From contig CALNXK010000043.1 of NCBI GenBank assembly GCA_942486035.1, positions 1,589,001 to 1,653,000 on the forward strand: 64,000 bases of DNA, read 5' to 3'. The stretch is from Porites lobata. Its lineage: Eukaryota > Cnidaria > Anthozoa > Scleractinia > Poritidae. A program made the translations under genes and the position numbers. Shown piece by piece: positions 45,803 to 58,200 of this stretch; position 1 is the stretch's first letter; each line of letters opens with the position of its first letter. Under the pieces are notes generated by a model. The model saw only the letters and a list, made by a program, of their open reading frames with translations. It searched no databases and was not told the DNA's origin.

Positions 45803-48800
45803 ATGGCACAGAATGGTCGCCATTCTCGGCCGTTCTACTGTCGTGAATGGGTGTTCGAAAAAATTCAAGCTTGCCTTGAGCGAAGACAACGAAAAGAAGA
45901 TACAAAGACTAAAGGAGCGTTTGTTCTAGGTGGTCCTGGTTCGGGCAAAACCACCATTTTACGTGAACTTGTGTCTCCCAGAACTAAAGAGGGCATTCAG
46001 ATAAAGCTTGCGAGGAAGGTTGTTGTTTCTCATTTTTGCCAAGCCCAAAACGCGCTCTCTGTTTCGGTTGCTGATTTCATTTCAAGTTTTGCCCAGCAAC
46101 TTGCTAAAGCAGAACCACTCAAGTCTTACGCTGCTAAATTTAATGAACCGGAAATTCAAAATCATCTCACAACTGAACAGTGCGTAAGAAACCCGGACCG
46201 ATCTTTTAAAGAAGGAGTTCTGCTTCCATTGAATTCACTGCCACCTCCTCCAGAAGTGTTTCTAGTTGTCGTGGATGCCATAGATGAATCTTTCCTGCAT
46301 TCTTTCGATTCCGGCGTTTCATCTGGAAGCAGAACTGTTGCTGAATTAATGGCTACCCATCACGATCTTTTCCCTTCTTGGCTTTTCCTTGTTGTCAGTG
46401 CGAGAAAACAGTCTAAAACAGTAACGAGGATGTTTACAGGATTTCGAAAATTAACTTTAGATGATCTTCGAAAGGCACATGTGGTCAAAGACATTCAACA
46501 GTACATTTTAAATCGTTTGGATGATGAACCAAATTTGAGAAAGCATTTGACCAGGGAGACCGCTGAAGCTTTTAATCAGCTTCACATCAAAAGCAATGGC
46601 TGCCTTCTTTACTTGGAAAAATTGTTGGATGGTGTTGTGGATGAATTTTTTACGCTGGACGAAACACAAGAGATTCCAGGTACGTTATCTGGTCTGTACA
46701 TGTGGCTTTGTAACAGGCTATTCACAGAGGAACAAATTGAGAAAATTCGTTCAGTTCTGAATGTGATATTGGCTGCGCAAAGGCCTCTTAATGATTCAGA
46801 AATGTTTGAAGCAGTTTGGACAAAAGACACAGAACTAACCATGGAAGAATTTCTGGAAACTCTGGATCTTATGTCGCATCACATCCTAAGTGAACAGAAT
46901 GGTGCAAAGAGCATCTCTCATTTATCCTTTGCTGAGTGGTTGCTTGACATAAAGCACTGCACACCAAAGTTTCTATGCAGTCCGGCAGATGGACATGCAA
47001 TGTTAGCATTGTATTATACTCTGCTCTCTCAAAGACAACAACTTACAAATCCTCATGAACTTGCATTTCATTTGAGCCGGGCATCCTTTAGGGAATTTTT
47101 TTCACAAGATCATCTTGCTTTGTGGCTTTTATGGAGCGGAACGCAAATTGCTGACTTGCAGCTCAATACAGATGCTTTGAATCAGGAAGTGGTTCAGCTT
47201 CTTGTAAATGCTGGAGCCAAAGTGAAGGAGCTTGAAGAACAGGAATCTGCCTTTGCACCCGAGACAGCAGAGTCTATTAAAGCTCTGTTAGAAAAGGGGA
47301 CATCCGTTGATCGTGTTGACAGTTCTGGGCGTACATTGTTGTGCAATGCCGCATTTAATGGAAATGTTGAAGTCGTCAGGCTTCTTATCAAGCATGGCGC
47401 AAATGTAAACTTCTCAGACACATCTGGACAATCACCACTTATGCTAGCATCCAGGCAAGGCCATAATGAAATTGTGTACCTTCTAGTCAACTGTGGTGCC
47501 AAAGTCAATCACTGCGCTGATGATGGATGCACTGCATTGAGAGCGGCTGCCTCTGGAGGGCACTCTGATGTTGTTTCTGTTCTTCTGAACCATTCAGCAC
47601 AAGTAGATCTTGCAGATGATGATCAGCGCACTGCTCTCCGAGGAGCAGCATGGGGTGGACATGCTGATGTTGTTTTACAGCTTCTTCAACATGGAGCTGA
47701 TCCAAACCTTGCTGACAAGGAAGGTAGAACTGCTCTTATTGCTGCAGCCTACATGGGTCATAGGAAAGTTGTAGAAATACTTCTTGATAACAAGGCTGAA
47801 ATAAATCATGCAGACAATGATGGGAGAACTGCTTTAGCGGTGACTGTTCTTTGCGTATCGTCAAGTGAGAATCATGAAGCTGTAGTGGATCTTCTTTTGA
47901 AACGTGGTGCAGAGGTAGACCATCCTGATTTTGATGGTATATCGCCTCTTTGCGTCTCAGCACTGGAGGGTTACTGCAATGTAGCAAAGTTGTTGATAAG
48001 CGCAGGAGCAGACACCGGCCACTGGGACAGAAATGGAAGGACACCTTTGTTTGCTGCCGCTGCTAATGGTCACAAGGATATTGTTGATTTGCTCTTGACA
48101 AAGGCAGAAGGTTTGTATTACACTAGGGTGATTAATGAAACTAGATGCATATTGCTAGTAAAAAAATGTAGTCAACAGCTCTCATTTTTTAGTGCTAACT
48201 CTTTTGGAACTTTTACTGTATCTCTAGTTGAACAAAAAACTTAAACCATGTAATAAAAGTAATGCTTTCTGTTTCATTGAACAATCTCTTAGAGCACTCT
48301 TTTGTTGAGGAACAAAACTGTTCTGTGAACATGACATGGTTTAAGTTTTGATTACAGAATTTCAAATCATAGAGATAGAATAGAACTGACATAGTTACAT
48401 TAAAAATCAGTAAAATTTACACATTTAATGTGTGTCTGTATTGATAGAAGACATAGAGAGAGACCTTGATGATACTACTGAAATTCCTCTCTGCCTTTTA
48501 ACACTTATGGAATGTTGTTTTTTGAACTGTTTTTTTTTTTCATCTCTTTTTTCAGAGGGGAAGCCTGATCCTTCTGGCTGGACATCACCAAGGTTTTCCA
48601 TGTTTCGTCCTGATCACAATGGGTGGAATCCGTTGATGGTGGCTGCACATCAAGGTACTAAAGATCCTTGGCCAGATTTCTTAAGTGCTTTGAAAATACA
48701 GTGGAGGCGTGTGTGGCCGAACGGTTAACACCTTGAACTCCGGAACTGAAGGTCCGGGTTCAAGCCTCACCTGTTGCGTTGTTTCCTTAGGGGGTGTTTA

Positions 48801-51800
48801 CACGACACCGGGGCGACTTTTGCCCCAGAGCGAGTTCACTCTGGTTCACTTTCATGGCTCTATATTATTTTGTTTACATGATACCACCACAAAATGTCAT
48901 GCCACCGTGAGTCACCCCATTGTGAGTTCACCTCGGTTCTCGTACCGGGGCCAGAATTTGACTCCGGTATGAAGTCTGGCAGTGGTATCATGTAAACGCG
49001 AAATGACTATCCATTTTGGTGTGAAATTGGACTGCCGGTAGACGGGAACGGGTGGCGCATGCGTAATGTTTGTGATTTTGAATCACATGTGTATTTTATC
49101 AACATGAAGTGTACCTTCAAGTAATGAGATATGAAATGACCCAGTCATCATGTAAACACGATACAAAATCAAAAAGTCATCCCGGTATGAGATTCGTGCT
49201 GGTGTGAGTTTTCTTGTGTAAACACCCCCTTAGACATGGAACTTTACTCCACTTTGTCTTTCTTCACCCAGTTGTACAAGTGGGTACCAGTGAAATACTG
49301 CTGGGGGGTAACCCTGTGATGGACTAGCATCCCGTATGGTGAGGGGTAGCAATGCTTCAAGGCATTCTTCATGACAAGGAAATCTGGATAAGCTCCAGCT
49401 GTTTGGTTCTTTGGCTTTTGTGCACCTTTACCTTCACCCTTACCTTGGGAAATATAGGCCTGTATTTTATATATGTTGAATCAAACTTTCAAAAGTTGTT
49501 TTGAGTGTAAGCCCTTAATCATCCCATGTTATCAAGGGGTTGCGGTTTGGGTGTAGTATAGTTGGTAAATTTATTGGTGCAGATTTGCTACTGGAAGAGA
49601 CATGATAACAAAAATAGTGGGAGTAAAATTACTGCATGTAATTTTTATTATTATTGGATTGTATTATTTTGTTGATTGTGTGGGGATTTAAAGGAGTGGT
49701 AATTTACAAGTGTGTGGGTGCTTGACTATAACCCACCTTGACTAGGGGTGAGCTGTGGAGGACTCTTCAAGATCTCACCCATCTGAGCAGCCTGGGAGAT
49801 AAAATTCTTAAGCCAGGCCCTCAAAATTTGAACTGAAGCTTGCATTACCAGACAAACAGCTCATGGACTTGTTAGTTTGCTGGTAGAGGGAAGATATGCA
49901 AATGACACATTAATAGGGAGCATAAGCAATGATGACTGCGACGGCAACAAGAGCGGCAAAAAAGCAATAGGTTTAGATTTTAGGCAAAACAACAACTTTA
50001 CACTTTCATCATGCTATTTTGTACATTTCTTTGCCATCACTGCACGACTACAACATGAAACTTTCTTAATTTCACATTTTATGGAGGATGAGAATGCAAG
50101 ACAAGGAGTTTCTTTTTTTTTTTGTGAACTTAAATACATTCCTTTAGAATTCGACTTCCTAAAAAAATTACCAACATTTGACAAATTAAAAGAGTTGGAA
50201 TAGGAGCAATGAAGTTGGAAACAGCGTGAATTCACTTCTGTTACCTTGCTCATTGCTTAAGCTCTCCAATGTCAGAAGGGCAAGGTGGTTGGAGCCTCTG
50301 GTCCCATCTTTGCACAATAATTTTGAAAATAACCTGTGATCAGGTGCTCCCTCTTCCTTCTTTTTCCTGAAAAGGCCTGATTGCAGGTTATTTTGACAAC
50401 TTCCCTCAGGGAGATGAGCTAAAATTAATTTATGTAATGACAGGGCACAGGAATACAGTTTTGTCACTCATAGAAGCAAATGTTGATATCAATGCACTGG
50501 ACCCTGATGGTAGATCAGCCCTCATGCTGGCTGCTCAAGAAGGCCATGATGATGTTGTGTCGGTACTGATAGAACATGGAGCTCCCATTGAACAAGCGTC
50601 TTCTGATGGCCGCACAGCTCTGCACTATGCTGCTATGGAGGGGCATGAGGCCTGTGTCCAACACCTTGTCAGTCTTGGTGGTGATGTAAATCATCAAGAC
50701 AGCCTTGGACGTACTCCTCTGTTTGCTGTCTCCGTTGAAGAAAACAAGTCAATGATTGAACTTCTGTTAGATCTAGGAAGTTTCGTCGACACCAAGGACA
50801 CTGAAGGAAGAAGTCCCCTGCATGCTGTTGCTTGGAAAGGTTCTTATGAACTAGTCGAGTTGTTGCTTGACAAAGGAGCGTCAGTGAATCACGCGGATTG
50901 CGAAGGTCGCACAGCACTGATGTCAGCAGCCTGGAAAGGTCATGTGTCTACAGTACAGCTATTAATTCAACGTGGTGGCAAGGTGGATAAGATGTCTAAT
51001 GAGGGTGCCACAGCTCTTTGTATTGCTTCACAAGAAGGGCATGATGAAGTGGTGCAGATTTTATTAGAACATGAAGCCAACATGAATCACGCAGACAAGC
51101 TTGGAAGAACTCCAATGCAAGTCGCTTATGAAGCAGGTAAATAGACTTCTTTCAGTGTACTTTCTTAACATTGTTTCATGAGCAAACCTTTGTTTACAAT
51201 TTTTCCCACATTTGCAGATGCTTCTCATTTTGTAACGAATTTACAACAATTTCAGTTCTCAATATTCTGTGAACAAAGCACATTTAGGTCTTTCCGAATT
51301 GTTGTCTATAGTGAAAAAAAAACTTGTCAATTTTATGAAGAATATATGGGCTCATTAACAAACTTACCACCCAGAACTTTTGTTTATTCCAACCCTGATA
51401 TTTGACATTTGACATTTGAAGGGCTGTTTATATGATGTCGGACTTTCATTCTGGAATGAGTTTTGTTTTGTTAGCTGTCAACAACCATCACTGTATGCAG
51501 ACCGGAACATAAATAATGATCCAGATACAGTTCGTTGAATTTCAAAAACATATATCATGTACTTAGTTACCATTTGCCAACTTCACTAAGCTAATGCTTT
51601 TCTTTGTAAATATTTCAGGTTTTTAAGCTTAAAGTGCTCTAAAACACAATTGCATGCCACATCAAACAACACCTTTGCATCCACCATTTGAAATGTGCTC
51701 CAGGAAAATAGATATATGCTGCCTGCTCAATTTGAGCAGGCAACGATGTGAATGGTGGTATTTGACAATAGCAAACTTATGTGTCCAGCTGTGTGGTTGG

Positions 51801-52597
51801 GGGGGAGTGTGAGCTCATTTCCTGAGCAGCAGCTGATAATTGCGCCTAACACCTGAATTAACTAGTTTTCTTTCTCTAATTGACCAGGTCATACAAGGGT
51901 AACTAAAGTGTTGGAGGCATTCAGTGTAATGAGACTTAATGATGGAAACTTCACCAGTACACTAAAGAGAAAGTTGTCATCAGCTCAATCAGAGAGTGGT
52001 AGTACGGTCTCAAACAGCAGTCTCACAGAGAAACCTCAAAGATCTGATAGTGTCTCTTCATCAAACAGCTCTGATTCCCTGGCTGCATCAAGAAAGGAAC
52101 TGGAAGTTCCAGGATCGCCACAGTTTGGGCCGCACGGAGAGTTGTTAGAAGAAAGACGTTACTCAGCCAGTTTCCGTGACTTGCACTCTGTTCAAGCAAT
52201 GAAAGAGCCTTGGGGTGGAGCTTGCCCCCCTTATACGTCAGAAACGAATGTCCTTGAACCACCGCCATATACAGAGAAGCCAGTGAGAAGTTCCCTTGTG
52301 GAGGATGATGTAGTTGCAACTAAGCCCTTGCCACAGAGCAAGCAGAAACAGTTTTCCCTACTGCACAAAATGAGGCAGAAGGGTAAAAGTGCTTTTACAT
52401 CAAGCAGCTCTCAGGGTCAGGAGAAACGTGGAAAAACTGTTGCGAAAGTTAAAAGTCCTACTGAAAAACGAGGATTTATTTCTGGTATCAAGAAGCTGGG
52501 AGTAAGTTCATCTCATAGCGCTAGCTCATCAAAATCTCGTGATGGAAAAACTGGTAACTTAAAAGACCCAAAGGAGTCATTTGAAACAAAAATATGA
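45803..52597 (+). CDS. ANKRD50: ANKRD50 orthologue: P-loop NTPase with a long ankyrin-repeat array
   Basis: ANKRD50 works with SNX27-retromer and the WASH complex in endosome-to-plasma-membrane recycling. Four exons with GT-AG borders, 45803-48110, 48556-48654, 50444-51136 and 51888-52597, keep one frame of 1269 residues (human about 1430). The start MAQNGRHSRPFYCREWVFEK matches the family. A STAND-type NTPase follows with Walker A GGPGSGKT (43-50) and a Walker B-like VFLVVVDAIDES. The stretches SARKQSKTVTRMFTGFRKLT and SFAEWLLDIKHCT are strongly conserved in the family. About 16 ankyrin repeats run from about residue 509 to 1045, many ending NHAD and starting DGRTAL. The tail (1034-1269) is Ser- and Lys-rich and disordered, with a PPPY motif that could bind WW domains. 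The ATG at 45803 is the first in frame. Confidence 0.95.
48700..49445 (+). mobile_element. tRNA-derived SINE split by a MITE, in ANKRD50 intron 2
   Basis: GTGGCCGAACGGTTAACACC (A-box like) and GTCCGGGTTCAAGCCTCACC (B-box) lie about 30 bases apart, as in a tRNA promoter. The SINE body is interrupted at 48790-49229 and resumes at TTAGACATGGAACTTTACTC, running to a CCTTTACCTTCACCC tail. Boundaries are approximate. It is a tRNA-derived repeat and not a working tRNA. Confidence 0.6.
48790..49229. mobile_element. Harbinger-like MITE, 440 bp, TTA target duplication
   Basis: Inverted ends GGGGGTGTTTACAC and GTGTAAACACCCCC, flanked by TTA on both sides. A 3-bp TWA duplication is typical of PIF/Harbinger. 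The full-length copy matches the truncated relic at 3441-3770. Inserted within the SINE of ANKRD50 intron 2. Confidence 0.8.
49446..50443. other. Rest of ANKRD50 intron 2
   Basis: About 1 kb of intron with no exon supported. An imperfect inverted repeat lies near 50325-50400 (CCTGTGATCAGG and CCTGATTGCAGG around CTTCCTTC/GAAAAGG), possibly another short fold-back. Confidence 0.4.
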
Positions 52598-55257
52598 ATT
52601 TACTGAGTAATTTTGAACTTTTGGTGGTAACATGTGGTGAATCAATGTTGTCAAGTGGAAATTACAGATTTATTTGTGATATTATTGTTAAGTCTTGAAC
52701 TTAGGCTTTAGTTAACAAAAAAGCCAGTTTATTATAGAAAGGAATGAAGACCTGTTTTTTGACTGTTGTGTCTTAAGGACACAAGGGTGTGTTTCTTTGG
52801 GACAATCTAAAGGTTAATTGTTGAATACAAAAGCAATTTGTTTAAACACAGACTGTGGATTCACTAGATCAAAATTCAAATCTGGATTAGTCTTATATGA
52901 ACCATGATGTGATTCTTTAAGTGCTTATGCAAGAAAAGTACAGACCTAGAAAGTGAATTTTGGGAGAAAATGTGACAACTGCCATGCTGTAGTTTTGTTC
53001 CAGTATAGCTGTCACTTAAAATAATTTCTTTTTGGATTTTATGTTCTTATATCGTAATGAGTCCATCTAATCTTGGATCTCCCAAACAAACACAACCTTA
53101 CCGTTTGAGTTTTATAGGATTTTTGTTGGTCAATAAATTGATTATTTGTTTCTAGACTTACGTAATTAAGCTCTTATTTAAATGATCTTGACCAAACATT
53201 ATGGTTTGGTTTCATTGGCTGTGTATATTTTCTAGTCTTGCCATGAGATCACCCAAATTTTTATGGGCCATTTGAAGCCAAACACAGAGCTGCAGTAGGT
53301 CCTTTAGAACATCTGAAGTTGTTTTTACATTGTGTGTAAGAATAATATTCATAGCCTGAGGAAACAATAGTCACTTTGCGATGCAACTGCTGTTTTCCTT
53401 GCAAAATGATGTCTGAGGAACAAGCGCAGAATTTCTTTACTGATGACTTGTCTCTACCTTGATCTGGGTAGTGCTTCTGATTAGTCATGCTGCAAGGGAA
53501 ACTTGCCTTCAACCAATCAGAAGTACTACCAAGATCTGGGTAGTAACATGTCATCAGTATGGAATTTCTGCACTTGTTTAGACCTCAGATGTCATTTCGT
53601 GGGGAAACCAGCAGTGGCATCATGAAATGTCAGCTGTTTTCACCAGCTGAAATATTCAGAGCTGTAAATAACAGATGATCATTGAACTATGTCTTCCTGA
53701 AATATACCTGTCATCCTATAAAATCCTACCTGTGGTCTAACATGATAAGCAGACATTGAACACCAAAACAATCATCTTGAAGCTGGAGATTTGCAGACTA
53801 TTTTTCATTGATAATGTGTGTCTGAGAAATTTGCTGTTGAGTGAGACCAAAATCTGATCATGGGTATGTCCTTTTATTAAGTAAATGAAATTATTTGCAG
53901 CCCTGAATGTTGACAAAAACAAAAGAATTTGCTAGTTTTCTCACACTGTTTTTTCCCCACAAAAAATGTAGTGACCAGCAATTTTGTTAAATAACTATGA
54001 TGATTATTAAAAATGTTATTTAAGCATTTGTATGCTATCTTTTAAGGAAAAAAAGTAATATGGAAGCAGGAAAAGAATTTAATGTGGGTGCTTCTTTTGT
54101 ATTTTTCTAAGAATGTTGTGTTATCAAGAGCATTTTTTATGACATGATGTATAGAATTTTAAAGACAAGGCTAAGTTTACATAATTAAGTTTCAAGGCAG
54201 TCTACTGCAATGCCTTGCAATTTAAGTCAAAAGAATAATATTATAACACAATGCAATGAAAAAAAAATTCCGAGCTTTGCTTACCAGTTACATTTTCTAA
54301 AAGTTGAATTAAGGGTAAATTTTTCTATATCATGGTGATTTTAAATTTGAATGTTCTGTGCAAAAATGCACAAGAATTCCCTGCAATCATAGACCCTTTC
54401 ACCTTCCGAGGGCCTCTGCTTGCACGACAAGGTAATAATAATATTTTATTAGCAACTCAAATGTGTGGTCAAGGTATGTTACAAGAATTGATCATTATAT
54501 GAAAATAATGGAAATACAATTTAAGTGAATTTAGACCCCATATCAGTGCTTACTTAAGAGATGGTTCAGGAGCTGTAGTTAGGTTTCTTGTATGTGCAGG
54601 TGTACTAAAATGCATTTTCTATAGGGTATTATGAATATTAAATTATTTTAAAATTTCATTGACTTGAGTTATTCACTTGTCCATGCAACTTCTATGCTGC
54701 ACGCTTAAACTTTGATACATTAGAGAATCATTTTTGGGTATAAAGTACCAGCTTTTGAATCTGCAGACAGAATTTTGTAGTATTTCTAATACTTGGTACT
54801 ATTCTTACAGTACTTGATTCCTCTAACTTATGAGATTCTGTGGATATTCAAATAAAACCTCTGTCAGTACTCTATATTATTTGATTCTGGACAGATCCTT
54901 TCCTATCAACGTTACTGGTAGGGGTAGCCCATGACATAAATATTTCCAATTTTCTTTTCGGGGGGAGAGGATTACTCCAATCTATACAAGGGCTAGATAA
55001 GTACTTTCTGCCCGATAGGGTACTCAATCTGTAATAAGGGTATCATTATTTTATTTTGCCCTTTTTCAGTTTAGGGTCAGGGCTTTAGACCCAGGGCACC
55101 ACATACCTATCCGAAATTTATGGGTGTACCCTCCTTTCCCAATCCCACCTCCCCCAACCACTAGACCATTCCTTGACATTCTTACTACACATCAATGCGT
55201 GGTACATGAAAACGTTGTGAAGTCAGCGGTATGTTGTGGGAAGTTCAAATTTCCAAG
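52598..55257. other. ANKRD50 3' flank and ANAPC15 5' flank
   Basis: About 2.7 kb without a supported gene. The left part is probably ANKRD50 3' UTR. One palindromic MITE is listed separately. A pyrimidine-rich tract near 55130-55170 and CGCGTGG-like sequence precede the ANAPC15 start. Confidence 0.45.
53344..53650. mobile_element. Palindromic MITE, same family as 38818-39096
   Basis: Starts TAGCCTGAGGAAACA and ends CAGCTGTTTTCACCAGCT. The inner inverted pair is CTTGATCTGGGTAGTGCTTC and AAGTACTACCAAGATCTGGG. It shares TTTCTGCACTTGTTTAGAC and GGGGAAACCAGCAGTGGCAT with the USP intron 4 copy. Confidence 0.65.
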
Positions 55258-58200
55258 ATGGCGAATTCGTTAACCACTTTTCCTTCGCTTCTTCCTCGAA
55301 TCGCTGATGACCTTTGGTTTACTTTAGAAAAAAGATTAGATGATGATGCTGCCCTGACAAAAGAGGAGGAACAGTATACTGCATTGGTGCGTCTTCCAAT
55401 CCTTAGCTTGTTGATTTTTTGTTGATTTTTCTTTGGATAAAAAATAAGACGCTAATAATTGTTTTGGGCACATTACAAATTCTTTTTACGGTTAGTTGTT
55501 GAAGTCTTTTGTGTATGTAAGTGTCAACGATGAGCTTCATATTTGTAATACCCGGATACATCTATCAGCGTCTTGTAAAACGAAGAATATAAAACAGAAG
55601 AATCTATTATTGATGTGGAAAGCTAAGTTGTGGCCGGGTAGTTTATAAATGAAACTTAACATTATCTGCATTATTCACCGATGCAATGAATTGCCCAAAT
55701 GTTCGCTAACATTATTTAGCATTATTAAACGCGTATTATCTTAGCACTTATTGAATAATTTTTGAACGAATTTAAAATTCCCTAATCCTGACAGTGTAAG
55801 AAGATTCTGGATAAGGGCAGTGACATTCCTCCAATTGGAACAAAAAAAAGCAAAGATAAACAAGAGGTAAGCTCTGATTGAGTCACTTATATTTTTATGG
55901 TAAACAGAGAACCTAGGGGTTGTCAGAGATGCCAACCTTTGGAAATCTAAAAACTTGGATACTCTCTCTATTGCATTACCCCCACCCCCAAATATCAATG
56001 ACCACCCCCCCCTGATCCTGATCCCCCAGTAAGAACAATTCGATCCTGTCCCTAATTTATCACATGGGAATGGCTTAGGACATTATATGAAGTCTTACAA
56101 GTGGTACAGACCAAAATTCGCTTTTATGATTGTAATGGCAAAATAATCTTTGTCAGTGATGAAATACGTGCAAAAATGCCCCAGAAACCGAAATATGAAT
56201 GGAAAAAAAATTCGAATTTTGGGAGAAAATGGGGTAACTTCAAAATTGAAGCACAGAAAAGCTCATAACTCCATTTTCCCATTTTATTTGGGAGATTTGG
56301 TGACCCGTCCAGGAGACCAGCAGATTGGTGTTGTATCTGGGAGATTCCCAGATAATCCAGGAGAGTTGGCATGTATGGGTTTTGTACTTTCCTTGTGAGT
56401 CCCATTGAGAGGCCTTACACTAAGAAGAAAATCTCTGAGGGGGCCATGGAAAGTGTCTGTATTGATGGGGTGAATAAACTAAATAAGTAAATAAATAAAT
56501 AACGATTTGCAGGTAGCACATCCACATAGTGGTTCTTCGTCTACCTGATTCCTGGTCGAATTGGAATTTGGAAATGTTGGTTTTTGAGGAGAGGAGAAAA
56601 CCGGAGTACCCGTAGAAAAATCTCTCGGAGCAAGGGAGAGATCCAACAACAAACTCAACCCACATATAGCGTCGATGTTGGGATTTAAACCCGGGCCACA
56701 TCAGTGGGAGGCGAGCGCTCTCACCACTGTGCCACACTTGCTCCCCATTAAGTGGGTTTAATTTGGAGAAAATTTAAGGGCTTTCTTTCCCCAGGGACAA
56801 AGCAAATTGTCTGTAATAATGAGGTGTCTGTATTAAGCAGATGTCCATAAAGCGGTGTTTGATTGTACTTAAAATTAGGTATCTGCTACCCAACTGTTAT
56901 TAAGATGCATCCTAATTTTGTTGTACTTTTTTCCATTGATAGAGAATGGAGGAAGAAGATGATGATCTTGAGGATGATGATGAATCAAATGATGATATGG
57001 AAGATGAAACTGATGACTATGAAAGTCCTGCGACACCTGATGTGGAGTCTGTTGAAGGAGAGGTGATTATGTTGATTTTTTGTGATGTGATTTTAAGTAT
57101 TTTTACATCATTACAAGGAAGGATGCTCAACACTATAGTCTCTTGTAAACCTTGAACTTGCATGGGGATAAAAGGTTTAATGTTAAAGGTTTGATTATAG
57201 TGGAAAGTGCACGTAGCTTATCCTGCTAGTTTACAGGCACTCCACTCAAATACTTAGAAAGAAATAATTCAAATATAACATAACAGGATTAAAAATCCCA
57301 ACTGGCAGGAGACCCCAGTTGGTGGCTATTTACCGTCTGTTGCATCTAAGCATGTGCATGTGAGGAAATAACATGTTCTAATTGGGTGCAAGCATGACAT
57401 GTTTTGCCACCAAACATTTGAAGTTTGGAGTAGGCAGCTGTTGTCGACTTGATTTGTTTTTGCTCAACAGAATATTCTTTGCAAAAATTTTTAGACTTTA
57501 AGAAATAGCAGGTCTCGAATCCTTGCCTGCATGCAGACGTCTCCTATTTCCTTTGTTGCACGCGGAAAGGACCATAAGATTCCCTTTTCCGTGAGACGTC
57601 TGCACGCAGGCCACTCGAATCTAGGACCATAAGATTGTGAGTCTGACACGCTGACCTGTCGGCCATGTTGCCTCAGACAAAACCTAGAGAGCACATCTTA
57701 CACCTCATTAGGGATGTCTGATGATTGTCCTTGCATTATTTCGAGCCTAATATCCACTGTAACCGAAGTCACGCGTATTAGTGTCCAACCGCTTTATTTT
57801 ACAAATCACACTCCTACGGTACTGTACAACCAAAAATACAAAGAATACGAAATTACCAAAAATGTAGAAATCAGTACAAAATCACAAATACATCAAAGAA
57901 AACGGAAAAGTGTACAAATGGCGTATGACTAAAATTTACCTTAACGGTTTCTTGACTTAACGTTAAAAGGAATGAGCTGTTCTTGACCGATAAAAACTGT
58001 AAAAAACACTGACCGACAAGACTAAGTTTATACCAAAAAACTTGACAGATTACATAACATTATGCAACGATGGTGGCACCAAAAAGAAAGCAAACAATAT
58101 AACAAAAGAAAACTATAAACAATTACAACTAATTGCAAGTAGACGCGAACAAGAAAAACAAAGAAAACTCTAAGTTCTAGAAGTTTCGCTTTAACATCCA

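Noticed and set aside
47194..47508. Minus-strand open frames opposite the ankyrin repeats
   Set aside because: Antisense shadows of the repetitive ANKRD50 exon, without ATG or domain support.
48700..48780. tRNA gene suggested by A- and B-box-like sequences
   Set aside because: The cloverleaf is not complete and the sequence continues into a SINE body with an internal repeat insertion.
57600..57670. tRNA-like sequence on the minus strand
   Set aside because: The B box departs from consensus and the acceptor stem does not pair, so it is treated as a repeat relic.
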